Positions 34,912 to 47,145 of a DNA stretch of 64,000 nucleotides are shown here, in pieces. The position numbers were made by a program, and so were the translations under genes. Within the stretch, counting starts at the first letter, position 1. Each line of letters opens with the position of its first letter. The stretch is from the NCBI RefSeq assembly GCF_000764305.2, contig NW_025941696.1:62001-126000 (forward strand). The letters are read 5' to 3'. This stretch comes from Hyalella azteca. Taxonomy: Eukaryota; Arthropoda; Malacostraca; Amphipoda; Hyalellidae. Under the pieces are notes generated by a model. That model was not told where the DNA came from. It searched no databases and worked only from the letters and a program-made list of their open reading frames with translations.

Positions 34912-35195
34912 AAATACAGTCTGAGAGCATATGCAGGCGTGTCAACTGGTTAGTCACAGTCTGAAATGCACATGTACGAATGTTAAGTGACTAGTCATAA
35001 TCTGAAATGTATATGCACGAATGTCAAGTTGCTAGTCATAATCTGAAATGCATATGCTGTTAAGTGGCTAGTCATAATCTGAAATGCATATGCACGAATG
35101 TCAAGTGGCTAGTCATAATCTGAAATGTATATGTACGAATGTTGAGTGGCTAGTCACAATCTGAAATGTATATTTACGAATGTTAACGGGTTATT
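34912..35195. repeat. 41-bp minisatellite with CATATG core
   Basis: About seven units of the form GCTAGTCATAATCTGAAATG followed by CATATGCACGAATGTCAAGTG. One unit has lost about 9 bp. The core matches the degenerate array at 14540-14806. Confidence 0.93.
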
Positions 35196-36218
35196 ACATG
35201 GCCTGTTTCACTGGAATAAAATGCACAGTTAGGTTGACAGGAGCAGTACTGCAGGGCTGGATGACGACTTCTTACAAGCACTGCATGCAGGGCCGGCCTC
35301 CGTTTGCTCAGTGTTCTTCAACTGTTGACTAAGAAAACTTTGCCTGTTTATTTTTCTTCAAAAAGTCTATCTATTCGCAAATTCAAGTTACACAAGGTAA
35401 ATATAATTTTTCAGGTTAGTGGATTACGTTCGTCAAAAGTGAAGGAAAACGGCAAACGCAGTTTGCGAGTAACTCGACACAAGTTCGTAATCGTACTTGG
35501 TTAAGGTCGCCAAACACTCACTAATATTCGAATTATTTTTTTATTTTTACCGGTGACTGACTGCACAGAATGATAAAAATCATATTTCATTGTCACTGAC
35601 ATAGACATTCCTATAACACGCATAGAAAGGGAACTCGGTGGAAAAATCTTGCTGAAATTTAAATTGATTGTGCTTCGGCTATTGCTGTTTTAAAATACAA
35701 ATCTATAATATTCTAAATACCTTCCTTGAGTCGTTAAGGATAAGATTGTAGATATCAACAATTAAGACCGATTCATAAACTAGAAATCAAGTTAATTCAA
35801 ACAGGAGAAGATTATCGACAGAATGAATTTTACTTCATAAGAAGATCTATAAAAAGTAGGAAGTTTTATGTAAAGTTAAATGGTTAAATATCCGATTTGA
35901 TTACTACTTTTCCTCTCATTGTTCATTGATTACGTTAGTAATGCCAAATCACCTCTATTTCTGGGCTAAAATAACCGCACTTATATTCTGGCTTAGAGGG
36001 GACACCAGTCTTACTCGTTAGTGATGAGTGCTCTGAAGTAACTAACATCTACTTTTCTTTCTACAGAAATAACATCTACTCTGAAGTAACATTCCCAGTC
36101 TACCGTAGATGGAAGCCACGATAATTTAAATTCAAAATAATTGAGTAAATGTTTTAAACGAGTTCCAAGCACGGTGCTGAGGGGCAGACTGCAAGATATG
36201 GCGCTGTAAAGCAGACAG
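35196..36218. other. Spacer, nothing supported
   Basis: AT-rich. A minus-strand frame at 36011-36304 overlaps the candidate exon downstream and is not preferred. Confidence 0.4.
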
Positions 36219-36511
36219 AGATTTTGATTGCGCTCGTTCTCTACGGCGCAGCTTCTACGCGCTACAGTTTTAATAAAAGACCAGGACGAACGCAGTCTTC
36301 GCATGATTGGTCGTTAAATGCAAGCAACTCCGCCATTTATAACAGTTACGAGGCACTGAACTGCGAGCTTCCTTTTGATCAATGTCGTTCCCGCGACTGT
36401 GAAGAGGATTTGCAGTCTAGTTCTTTTTCTGGGCTCGTATGTAATAATTCGAAACCTTCACAATTCTGTAGAATAAGGTTCGCTGACTCACGGCCTGTGA
36501 CGGAGAATTAA
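36219..36511 (+). CDS. Candidate terminal exon, Ser/Cys-rich
   Basis: An acceptor-like TAAAGCAGACAG precedes an open stretch of about 97 codons ending in TAA. The translation includes KRPGRTQSSHDWSLNASNSA and then YNSYEALNCELPFDQC, followed by a charged, Cys-containing tail. It could be a cytoplasmic tail. The opposite strand is open over part of it, the acceptor tract is weak, and no family is recognised. Confidence 0.22.
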
Positions 36512-37153
36512 GATTTAAATCAGTCACATCGTAATAAAGTTTGATACGAACTTCGCAATCAAAACATTCGGCAAAACGCATTCCAATATTTTCAAATCGT
36601 TACAATTTTTACATGTAGCGTAATTGAGAAGTAAATTTCCAGCTTCTGTGTTATTCGAGGCTTTAAATAGTATAAACTTTTAAGATTGACTACAGAAATA
36701 TACTAGAAAACTAGTATTTCACACTTTCTAGTATCGTATGTGAAGAAAAAACGTGAATAATGTGTTAAAGTGTGGCGAAGTGTGGTTAGTACCCGAGGCG
36801 AAGCTGTTAAAGATGCATGGACTCAGAGCAAGATTAACAATCAGGTAGCGCTAAAATATCAATCACATGTAAACGATCCATTTAATTTCTAAAATTTCTG
36901 ATTATTGTTGGATGTGAATAAATTTACACCAATAATAGAGCTTTAATAATTTTATAATATATAATATTTAATATATATTTAATATAATATAATAATAATA
37001 ATATTCAAAAATAATAATAATAATAAACATTAACAATTTTATAATCTTGTCATCGTTTGTACCGGAAATGTATTCAAAGGTGCTAGCTATGAAGACGCAT
37101 AATTCACACGAATCATTTATGTGTTCCGTCTACTTTAATAACTTGCGCGTTAC
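36512..37153. other. AT-rich spacer with TAA/TA microsatellite at 36943-37025
   Basis: Positions 36943-37025 are almost wholly A and T, mainly AATAATAAT and TATAATATA runs with a short interruption. Nothing else is seen. Confidence 0.8.
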
Positions 37154-37289
37154 CATATTCATCTTTCCAACCCCGGGAGATATGCCGCCTGTATACGACA
37201 GATAATCTTGAGGCATTTAGTGAAACTAAGTCCAGACAATAATTGCCTCTCATTGCGGGCAGGATTATTGTGTTAGTGAAAGCGTGACG
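37154..37289 (-). CDS. Candidate internal exon, unknown protein
   Basis: On the minus strand, the acceptor GTGCGATTTTGCAG precedes 45 open codons plus one base. A GTAACG donor follows GAATATG. The translation includes FTNTIILPAMRGNYC (residues 4-18), SLNASRLSVVYRRH (23-36) and a charged WKDEY end. The frame also extends upstream to an ATG at 37343, so a longer 5' exon is possible. The last base leaves a phase that matches the candidate exon at 29435. No family is recognised. Confidence 0.33.
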
Positions 37290-38275
37290 CTGCAAAATCG
37301 CACGTTTAACCCAGCTAGAGACGGCAAGTTTGTTGTCTGTCATGTTGGTAAATAATGGGAAGCATGGCTTTTGATAATTTCAATGAAAATTTAAACTACA
37401 GTGACTAAATAATTTAAACATTTCGACCGACTTTACTAGTGTTACTGTATTTCCCCAAGTGTCCAAGTGTTCCCCAATTGTTAACGAAACAGGGCAGAAT
37501 TTCAAATAATGTTAGGGCTTGCAGTGCGTAGAAATGTATTCGCGCGATTTTCTGCAGGAATCCAAGCGATAGATCATAGTTATCTGACCGCGCTTATATA
37601 GTTTAGTGATAATATAATGTTCTTGATTGATGAGTTGAGCCTAAATAACGATATAAGCAATAGCTACATGCTGCGACGCATAATTTTTACCGAAGGTTAA
37701 TGTGTAAGCATAATATGTCATGCACTATCTAGAGTAACTATGCTGGACATATACACTGTCACAATTTTTAGCAGTCAAAATATTTGATGGAGTAAAATTC
37801 AGTTTTCACTTAATAATGTGATTATTGCTTTTTATAAAAAAAATAGCTAGCATCCACATGTCCCGGGCTGCGTGAGCACTACAAGTGAATATTAATTTCC
37901 GGTCCTATATAAAATCGGCTTCATGTTTTTAATATAGCTGCTCGTAAAAAGATGCCATATAAGATATAAGTCACAACAAAACATATATAGTTTATTCCGG
38001 TCCTACATCAAAATGAAAACAAGGTTGCCGACTATTCAGTTATCAAATCCAACATAATGCCACTGTAGTTTTAACGTTGTATTTTAAATGGCAAACAAAG
38101 TCGTACGAGTGAATCATGATAAATTTTCGCAGCAATTTCTTTGCTTATAAATTCCTGCCGATGTACATCTCACTGCGGATGTTCTCCATGTATACGGAGC
38201 ATCACCGGAAGTGGTAATGAGCGATCCTGTTTTGACGGCATCTGCAATGCTCTGCGGAGGCTTCAATTTCAACAG
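37290..38275. other. AT-rich spacer, nothing supported
   Basis: No gene or repeat could be supported here. Confidence 0.45.
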
Positions 38276-38446
38276 CTTTATGAGAAGTACATGAGAGATG
38301 AACGGCCGCGTAAGCGTAAGGAGTTTCCCAGCATTAATATGATAATTATAAAGGAGCTTGAAATAATGATTTCATTGCACCACGAATGCGAAATTTTTCG
38401 TTTGAAGCCCAGAGAGAGAAAGCCAGCAAAGTCGCTTGACCATTAA
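38276..38446 (+). CDS. Candidate terminal exon, basic protein end
   Basis: The acceptor-like CTTCAATTTCAACAG is followed in phase 0 by 56 codons and a TAA. The peptide begins LYEKYMRDERPRKRKEF, a basic stretch resembling a nuclear-localisation or membrane-proximal motif. It continues INMIIIKELEIMISLHHECE and ends in another basic stretch. GTAAGC and GTAAGG strings within CGGCCGCGTAAGCG could be donors that shorten it. No family is recognised. Confidence 0.25.
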   Translation, partial: LYEKYMRDERPRKRKEFPSINMIIIKELEIMISLHHECEIFRLKPRERKPAKSLDH

Positions 38447-41129
38447 TGCTGGAAGTTGGTCTTCTCAGTGCAGGTTCCTTTTCGCAATGGAATGATTCAT
38501 TTCTGCTGCATATTTGTAACGGACGAAATTATTTGAATTAAAACCTGAATAAAACGATAGTGTTTTTATACGTCTTATCATCACTAAATTTTAAAAATTT
38601 GTATTCACAGGCGTAAAATTTCGTGAAAATACAGTAGGATTTTAGAGATGCGTTGCCACTGCTGAACTACTGTCATCTGTATACTGATCGAGAAATTTTG
38701 GCAAAAGGTCGATATAACCCGGAATAATTTTACCGGTATCGATACGACTCGGGTTAAGGTAAACTAATGAACCGTTAACATAAGTCAAAAAATCTAAAGA
38801 ACTTCTATTGATGGACCCGAATGAGTTCTAGCAATTTTTACTGATTCTCATTTCGATTGCTGAGGTTGGCCGTTAGGCTAAGAAATCAGGCGCTCAATCA
38901 GTGGTATTGCAGGCTTCATTAAGGCGCGATCCCAACAAATGAAGTTAAACAAACAGAAAACTAACGGCCAGGGACGGCCGCTGCTGCCGCTGCTCTACTT
39001 TGTGGTTGACGGAGAGGGAGGCTGACTCGCTGCATCTGGTCATCTCAATGCAGGGCGAAGCCGTTTGTTGTTTGCTAATTGCTGTCGAACACAATTAAAG
39101 AAAGCGAAAAATCTTTCTAGGCCAAATTCCTATTGGTGCAGTTCGTGCTTAACGATAGAGGACACGAATGCTAATACAAAGTGGATCACTGAAAAAATCC
39201 CCTCCAATTCGTAATCGAACGATCGATTGCTGTGCATTAGTCAGCCCCAAGTAATAATCGACTGCAATTCCTTTCATCAAGTTTATTCTGTTCATATATT
39301 TACGAACAAAATTTCAATAACTCATGCGAGCAAAAGTGAAATACGCAAAACCATATCTTAGATCAAATTAGACCAATTACTTCTTCCCTATAGTAGTGCC
39401 CGATTTTCCTATAAAAATGCAAAAAAAAAATCGCGTTATATCTAGCGTTTCGTGCGACATATCGTGTAAATATTCTGTTAATATTACGCTATGATCGTTT
39501 ACATCGCCGACTTCTAAGTTCAGAATTAACACTATGATGGTCTGAATCAGGCCTCTGAATGTGAGGCATTCTAAGCAGCAAGCGAAAAATACGCAACTTC
39601 AATGGTGATGGTAGATCATTTTGAGTTTATAGGTTCGTCCAGAATGGATATACTTGCGTCACTTGGTCAGCTCGTGCCGTGGCACAGCGCCGAAGGATTG
39701 CAAAATAACTCAATTAGAGCCTCCGTTAGTCGAACTGAAGTAAAATCTTCGGTTTGAACAATAGCGTCAGTCCTAAAAAACGAAACGCCGGTACGGCTCG
39801 GCCAAAATTTGTTCGCCTTCTACCTCTCCTAAAAAATGAATAGATTTAGAGAGCTCGCAAAAACGGGCATGTTCTGTTCAAGTTGCTCGAGGTGCGATAC
39901 CGAAGCTTCATGCGTGATTAGACTTAAATGAGAAATTTAACGCATGGTTTGTCGCGTGGACCTTTGTTTTTTTTTCTTCAACAAACGTGGAGCTCAGGAG
40001 AACCTTAAATCAGAGCTGAATTCGAGAAAAAAATCAGTCAAAAGAAGTGAAATAAAAGAAGTTCAGAGGGGAAAAATAATATTGTTGAATATATTTCATT
40101 TCTGCCATTTCTTGTGACAAAAATCTGTTCATGATCAACAGCGTTATTTTTCATTTATATAAAAGGGCGGTATCCTGAATACGCAAAGTAAGCATTTACT
40201 TACTTATTTGTGAAAAAATGTACAGGTGAAATTATTGAATTTTATTATTGAAATTTACTGAATTATTTCATATTGATGAAAATCGGTCATTCATTGTTGG
40301 AGGAAACAACAGACTCAGCAATCGTGACAAAAGTTTCAGCATAAACTAAATTTTTCAGTAAAGACTCAAGCAATCCTGGAGTGACCTTGAACAACATGGC
40401 AAACTAGCGTGATGTTACGACGAACCTCAAACATTTCAACGGCAAACAAAACTTTGAATACATCTAACCTTAACCTTCGGACCATGCAAATGCTCCTCGA
40501 ATTCTCTTGGAGGTCGATGAAATTTGCTCTTGAAAACCTAAAGCAGGTAGCAGCGCGTCTCTAAAGCGTATGGCCAACTCAAGTAAAGACGAGGCAACCC
40601 ACCAAACATGTCTGCCAGGCCAGTTTGCGAGCTGTCTTCATATATTGACATTCCCACAGATTGATTCGTGCAGGGGCAATGAGGCTCGCGCAATGTCAGT
40701 TAACATAAGAACTAGCTTTGTGATTCTTTATTCAGAAATTGAAAAAATTTATTAAATCGTCGGAATCTACGTGATTAAATCGAGGAAAGTTTATTTCATG
40801 CAAACACGTACAGTACATGGGCGATTACTTCGTCGCTATTTACTGTATAGATTTTGTACTGAACTAATTGACTTCAGCTTGTAATGTGTATTGCCCGAAA
40901 ATTGTTAGGAAGTAGGACAGTTCAGAATGTTTACTCAAGATTGCACCGTGAAACCGGGCACAGCTTTTGGAAACATTAAAAATCACATGTGGGTTAAGTT
41001 ATTTTCGGGCAATGCTGCAAAGCTTGCATGACACATACAGGAAAACATTAAAGGATAATAACACCATGGACGCTTCTCACGATAATCCACACAACACAAT
41101 ATGAATATCCCAGACTACACAAAGTCCAA
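38447..41129. other. Spacer, nothing supported
   Basis: Mostly AT-rich; the GC-richer patch at 38960-39060 has no convincing exon. Confidence 0.45.
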
Positions 41130-41244
41130 CACAACACAATACGAAGGTCCCGCACAACACAATACGAAGGTCCCGCACAACACAATACGAAGGTCCCACA
41201 CAACACAATACGAAGGCCCCACACAACACAATACGAAGGCCCCG
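41130..41244. repeat. 23-bp minisatellite, five units in exact register
   Basis: Units start at 41130, 41153, 41176, 41199 and 41222. The unit is CACAACACAATACGAAGGTC followed by CCG, CCA or variants. Near-identity implies recent expansion. There are no spacers, so it is not a CRISPR array. Confidence 0.96.
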
Positions 41245-44200
41245 CTTGCCACGGAAAGACCAGCACCATTTTATGAGCTGCCGTCTGCTTTGAACAATTA
41301 AGCGGTAAAAAAATAAGTAGGAAGCCAAGGAAATGGTTTCGAACTGTGACCCATCGACAGTTACTAATGGGCGAGACGCGACTGTCGTGAACACAACTAT
41401 GCTTCTTTATTTAGCGGCAGATTATTGCTTTTTATTTATAGGAATAACATTGTATATGGTTCTATTGCATGATAGCATTGGTGTACAAAAGTTTAAGTGG
41501 TAGACAACAAACTTAACCTCGGGTTAAGGCCACTTTAATTTTCTGGGAAACAAAATGGAATCTTTTTCATTTTTATTTGGAAGCAATTAGAGAAACCTGC
41601 TGATGTTGTGAAACGACTGAGAAATCAGTCAGCGAAACGCTACTGCTACTGCGTTCAATCAGCAAGCTTTATTGCGCGTGAAAAATGCAATTCTAAAAAA
41701 ATTTGCTTAACAACGTATGATAAACGGTCAACTTGAGTGTATGGAACGCACGACGCATTTCATTCTGCAATGCCTCACTATTGCGTCGTAATAGTTTAAT
41801 TTCAGTCACAGTTAATATTCTAAAACGATACGCATCGAAGATCCGCGCTTGAATATGACTAATAATTTTCCAGTGCATGCAAAGCTTTGAAAACGCCCAA
41901 CAGTTCTCGTAATTGTATCATAGATTATTAATTTGAATTAAAGTAAACTATAACCACAGATTACTGAGCGCCTGTCAAGAGCCTCGTAGCTGAGAGCAAA
42001 GGGTCATCTAAATAGGAGCATTTTTCATTCACTCGCTACTGATGAATTTCAGTCTTATTAATTCTAACCTTTAATTCCATGCTCAGGTCAAAAAAGATAA
42101 AATTCACCAAAAAAGTTTTGCTTACAGAATTAATTTTGCAGTCAAGCCGTTATAGTGATGGATATTTTATCCGTCACGTGTTAATCATTAGGAAGATTAA
42201 CTAATCAGGGAGCTTGTTATCGCTGAGCAATGCACGAAATAGTCCCGGCAAATTTGTCAGCGTCGTTTTTATAGATTCGCTTGACTCGGAATGGGTCGGC
42301 ACCGCACAGGTGTGATGACATCGTGTAAAGCAGCCAAAAATATCAGGCTAAAAATCTCAATCAGTTTTGGCGGCAATAAAAAACACACTTCCCTGATCGA
42401 CAAGCGCTCGATAAATCTTTTGAAAAATCACGACGATCACGGGCAGCGGAAGGCTATTCAGTTTGAGGCTCAAAAATTTCCTTCATAACGGAACTTTGGG
42501 CCGTTAATTATAGTCGAATGCGTCAAACTTTTTGGTTCACACACATGACGATGTGCCCAACTTCTGGATAATATATCACGTACGGGTACGCTAGTCAGAC
42601 GGTCCGAAAATCGAACTTTAATTTAGTGTCAAGTCCACACCGTTACGATACCCAATAGTACGGTATCAAGTTTGCAGGCATTATGGTGGAATTTAAAAGA
42701 CACTATGTGTGGATGTTTTGGGAAATCTGTATCCTGCAAACCATACATATGTCATAGTTTAATTCCGCATTATAAGGACACTATGTTGGTCTTCTACTAA
42801 ACGAGTTATCTCACCAAGTGCTGTTTACGCTGTATCAGCCCAGTTGCAAGAACTTACATGCATGGCTGCAGGCAGACACATTTAACATACGCTCAGACGA
42901 AAGCACGCTAGATTGAGACGAGGAAAATGCAACAAATGTTTGTAATAATAATAAGGCTGAGCTGAGCAAATTATTTAGCAATAAAGAGAAGGAGTTTCGT
43001 GGCCCTTGACACTGTCTTAGCAGCTCTCGGTCTCAGACACGATCTCATACTCGTCCTCATTTCTAACCTTAAACTTTAAAAAAATAACATGTGAAAAAAG
43101 ACACGAAACTGCTTTGTTTGCATAGGAACTAATTTCCGGAATCATATATTGCTCAATTTGCCAAAAATGTCTGCGTCGATAAAAAGTTCTTTTGAAGAAC
43201 AGTTCAACTCAGATTTCAATGATGTCTCTGTTCAACAGTGAACCAGTGAGAAAAATGACAAAAAATATTTCTCAAAAGGACAATTGCCATGGTGAGATAC
43301 AATAAGAACGAAGCATAATTAGTTTCTTTTAGAAACTAAATATAAATAAATAAATTAGATATAATGCTTATTGATTCGTAAAAAGCCTTTATAAGAGTTA
43401 GAAAACACCTGCACTATATTAATTGCTTGCAATGCACTTTGTTCTCACCCGAAAACCAAACAATAGTGAATATTTTTTTTTGCATCGGCGTAAAAATCAT
43501 CGGCTCTAGCCATCTTGCTAGGGTGCGTGAGGCATGCGAGGTCACAAGCGCCCTGGCGAATTGCAAGTTTTCGACACCCTGATCTTCCTTCGTTACTGTA
43601 AAACTGAATCTTAATGACAACAAGAAGAAAAAGCGAGCCACGGAAGAGCTTAAAAATGCCCTCAGCGACCCCAAGCAGTTGTTTGCGACGCGCGTTCTCC
43701 ATTGTGACAATTACGCGCTAACAAGCAGTTGATGCAACCTAATTTAATGCGCATCAACACAAGATTGAACTGCCGTTTAATCAAAAGCATTCGTTCAGTG
43801 GAAATTCCTGACAATTGAGACGCGCAAGTGTCATCGAGATGTAGACTCAAATGACACCTAATAGGGGGAATTTTGAGATATGCATTGATAAAATTCAACC
43901 TCTATTTCCGCTGCATGGGTGTAGACTTAATAGACTATTGCATACAATGATTTGTAAGGTATTTATGAAACTTTTTAGGTTGTAAGTCATATGAGTTGGT
44001 TAACAAGCATTGTAGAAAATGAACAGTGTTACATTGATTAATAGTAAAAAATACTCATTGAATATTGAACGTGCAAAAGTCTTATACTTTTGCTATGAAA
44101 CGCTTCGCTAATCGTTTCTGATAGAATATTCGAACAGAAATCTTATCAAAAACTTGCACGTTCTTGACCTGTTGATAAGTATGTGGAAAAAAATGAGACA

Positions 44201-45051
44201 CTTCAAAAAGAAATAGTATGAATTCCGATGGTGACGCTCAAATTCTGGTCATTGCGGTCAGAAAATTTGTCACAAAGCACGGATACAAAGTTTGCAGCGG
44301 AGAAAAGAATTAATTTCACGCTTAATTATAGGTGCTATTCGTCATAGGCCAGCTGAAATGCAGATCTCTCTCGTCAAATTATGGTTCTCCCCTGTCCACG
44401 TAGAAAGTTCCTCATGCAGCTACAGGAAGAGAAGGATTGGCAAGTGTGCCAGTGTGGGGCATTTTGTTTATGAGGTCTGGAAATGAGTCTTTGGTCATGT
44501 GTTTCGGTCCACAAGAATTCATAAAGGTTAATTATCCTCTCTTTAAAAGTTGGATATAATGTTCTCCCACAAAACACAGCATTTGCTCGTAAATTATTAA
44601 AAGGAATGTGTTTTAACGACAATTTTTCTAATCATTCAGATGAATGGAAATGAGTTTATTGATTCTAATGAATACATCAATTCACAGGAGAACAACAGAG
44701 CTTTAATCAGAAATGATTGCATCGCTTCCTGGATTTTTAAATACTATCATATTTATGCCCCGACTATTCCACTGCCCATGCGCGGTATTATAAATATTTT
44801 AGTCCTTTCTTGCGCTCCGATGAACATTGCGGACAAGCAAGCAAAACAATGTAGTAATACATCGTAGTGAGAGAATTATTTCTTCTTATTATTGGCTTCA
44901 ATTATCAAGCCTGAACGAGCGTTGCAAGATATATGCACTTCCTTAACAAACGCAGGTTTCATTGAAGACCAGAGAGTATTTCTTATTGACAATTTTCTTA
45001 TTGTTTTTCTCTATTCGGCGAATTAGGCTCTTGATAGGAACTGAAAAGTCA
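41245..45051. other. AT-rich spacer, weak minus-strand frames at 43.4-43.7 kb
   Basis: Two overlapping minus-strand frames at 43414-43710 (98 codons) and 43445-43702 (85 codons) share GC-richer DNA. The second starts at ATG and includes FRGSLFLLVVI, a possible membrane segment. The support is too thin for a gene call. A 10-bp inverted pair (GAACGTGCAA) at 44067 and 44154 is too far apart to weigh. Confidence 0.4.
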
Positions 45052-45165
45052 AATATCAGGTTTCCAAGGGACATTTTATTATAATTTTAATTTTACGACG
45101 TTTCGAATGCAACTTCATTCATTATCAAGTACAGAGGACGAGTTTTGCAACAAGTGAATTTGAAA
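45052..45165 (-). mobile_element. Penelope-like terminal region with hammerhead-like fold
   Basis: This is the 3' terminal region of the Penelope-like element, read on the minus strand. From 45129 downward it reads TTGATAAT. A perfect 5-bp stem follows (GAATG at 45120-45116 pairing with CATTC at 45109-45105). Then come GAAA (45104-45101) and CGTC. That order matches the hammerhead ribozyme layout known from Penelope-like elements (CUGAUGA, stem II, GAAA, stem III). The core is altered at positions normally essential, so self-cleavage is doubtful. The same sequence occurs at 15931-16020. Confidence 0.6.
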
Positions 45166-45228
45166 TTTTGAAATGACAATAGTACAAACATAGGGTATTA
45201 TGGATACAGATTGGAATCAAAGCTTGAA

Positions 45229-45969
45229 TTACGAGAACAATTTTAACGTCCTGACAAATCCGGTAGTTTGTAAATTAATAGCTGGAGACTCCTGCTTGAT
45301 GATGAGAGCCTCAGCTATGGCCAGTCTCGTGGCGTCTGGGCATCTCATGACGATTTTGGTGTGGGTCTCCAATGTCGCGCGAGTGAGTGTCTCATTATGA
45401 GCCTCCCTCATGTGGTTCTTCGGTCCTCCGGTCTGGAGGTGGCATGTTAGGCGGCGGCTCAAAGTCGTGCTGGTCAAACCGATGTAATTTACGTTCTGGA
45501 GAAGTCTACAACCTTCTTTGTGGCAGGAATATTTGTAAATAACATTAGTTTCTTGTAATGGGCCCGACTTTTTGCATGGATTATTTTTCATTATCAAATT
45601 CTTGACTTGCAAGTTTTTATAGTAAATCAGGAGTTTGATTCGGTCAGTTGTGGTTGTGCTTGTGATGTTATTGAGCACAATTGATTCGAGGACTCTTTCG
45701 TCAGTCTTGTGGGCTTCATTCATCTGATTTTGGTAATAAATTGTTATAATACTTTCGTTAGATGCTGGTTCATTGTCCGTTTGGTTTTGACGTGCTCGGT
45801 AGTTTGAGATTTCGCTGTCGATAGTTGTATTCGTATAACCGTTGTTTACCAGGATTTGCTTGCAGGCCTGGAGTTCAGTTCTCAAGTCACTGGCGGTTGA
45901 ACAGGTTTTAAATGCTCTGTGTATTAAGGCGCGAATAGTGCTGGCTCCATGACAACCTTGACAACAACG
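45229..45969 (-). pseudogene. Penelope-like retroelement, C-terminal GIY-YIG part
   Basis: This is the 3' part of a Penelope-like element ORF. The coding frame is open from 45969 to the stop at 45229; the part from 45885 is 218 residues. The first part has RALIHRAFKTCS and then a NNGYT motif, the linker typical after the reverse transcriptase in this family. Then comes KLLIYYKNLQVKNLIMKNN. The GIY-YIG endonuclease follows: VIYKYSC (115-121), NYIGLT (133-138), RR (144-145), H149, and the metal-binding Glu in IAEALII (E192). No reverse transcriptase catalytic region precedes it, so the copy is 5'-truncated, as is common for non-LTR retroelements. The endonuclease motifs look intact. Confidence 0.93.
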
Positions 45970-45999
45970 TCAAGCCCCGAACAGGTTTGACGTTGTTGT
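45961..45999. repeat. 13-bp inverted repeat at the element's truncation point
   Basis: ACAACAACGTCAA at 45961-45973 and its exact reverse complement at 45987-45999, with a 13-base loop. The open frame of the Penelope-like element is lost inside this structure. It may mark the truncation or a local inversion. Confidence 0.8.
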
Positions 46000-46626
46000 T
46001 TCCTTAACAAACATGCACTTAAAATCATCCGATAACACGTAGCAACTAAATTATAATGGAAATTAAATGAGTTAGAGCTCAGTGGATATGAACTCAGTTT
46101 GATCACACTTCAATGAATTAAAGAAGCTCGAATAAATTTTCCTTAATTGCATTTTGATGGCAACATTAACGGCTCCTCCATTTGTGTGGCAGCATCTGCA
46201 TCTGAAACGTGTCTCCGAGAAATATCCATGCAAGGAAACTTTTGAATAACTTTCGTGTGAAACGAAGTTAGCTCGTTCTATTTTTCCAATCAAGTGAGCA
46301 CGCATGACTCGTCAGGACATCTGTAAAAGTTCACAAAATCATATTTCAGGAAAAGAATCAAAACCATAATTTATGGTCAATTGGTATTAAAGGCGGTTTT
46401 ATTTTTCTTGAAAATTGTAGATTTGGATCGAAAAGAATAAATACTCTTTCGCTACTTGCAGTATTAATTTAACGGCCGATGACTCGAATCCTGAAACCCA
46501 GCTGCATCGAAAGCATGTGCAATTTCTAATTTCCTCCCCTGAAAATTTCAAGACAAAATATCCTAGAAGCAGCAGGTTACCAGCCATCGTTATCCAATTT
46601 ACTGGATTACTGATAACTTGTTTTAG
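46000..46626. other. AT-rich spacer, nothing supported
   Basis: No gene or repeat could be supported here. Confidence 0.45.
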
Positions 46627-46760
46627 GTCGGCAATGAGCTGGCAGAGAGCCATTATTTCCGATCACGTGTCGATTTATGGATTCTTAGGAGAGCAAGAAA
46701 GGAGCGAAATGCATTCGTTTCGTCCCGATAAAGGCCGGCCGAGCAGCTGTCCCCGCAGAG
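46627..46760 (+). CDS. Candidate internal exon with strong splice sites
   Basis: The acceptor GATAACTTGTTTTAG and a consensus donor (GCAGAG then GTGAGT) bound 134 bp that are open in one frame: one base, 44 codons, one base. The translation includes SDHVSIYGFLGEQERSEMHS (residues 10-29) and a basic KGRPSSCPRR end. The frame continues past the donor to 46906, so the exon border rests on the donor match alone. GC content is clearly above its flanks. No family is recognised. Confidence 0.35.
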
Positions 46761-46966
46761 GTGAGTTCTTGTCACGACTCGAGCGCAGTTCTGGCGAGCA
46801 TCGCGACCTCTCGTGTCCATGGATGTCCGCGACCGCAGGACAGCGATTCATGCAGCGGGCACAAGCTGGTGTGGATAATAAACGATTCTTGTTTTTTCAT
46901 ATTTAGCTGATAATTAAGAGGTTACCATTTCAACTTGTAGCTTGCAAAGAGTTACAGCGAGTGCGT

Positions 46967-47145
46967 TTTTAGCGCATTTTCTCATTTATGGAAAAAAGGC
47001 GCTATTGTGCTCGCCATGTCCGTCCGTCTGTCCATTTATCCGTCCGTCTGTCTGTCTGTCTGTCCGTCCTTGACTTCACGTTTTCGTCCACGAGAAAATG
47101 CGCTCTCTGTCACTCACTGCAGTGAGTACTGAGTTATATTTTTTA
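46967..47145 (-). repeat. Dispersed repeat family, copy B
   Basis: This is the inverse-orientation partner of 8757-8915. AGCGCATTTTCTC at 46971-46983 is the exact reverse complement of GAGAAAATGCGCT at 47092-47104. Between them lie GCTCGCCATGTCC and a GTCC/GTCT tetranucleotide run longer than in copy A. Beyond 47104 the homology continues through the 16-bp palindrome ACTCACTGCAGTGAGT to about 47145. On the other side it ends close to the AGCGCAT block. Confidence 0.87.

Noticed and set aside
41130..41244. CRISPR-like direct repeats
   Set aside because: The units abut with no spacers, and the context is animal DNA.
44067..44163. 10-bp inverted pair GAACGTGCAA / TTGCACGTTC
   Set aside because: The arms are short and about 78 bp apart, easily chance in a window this long.
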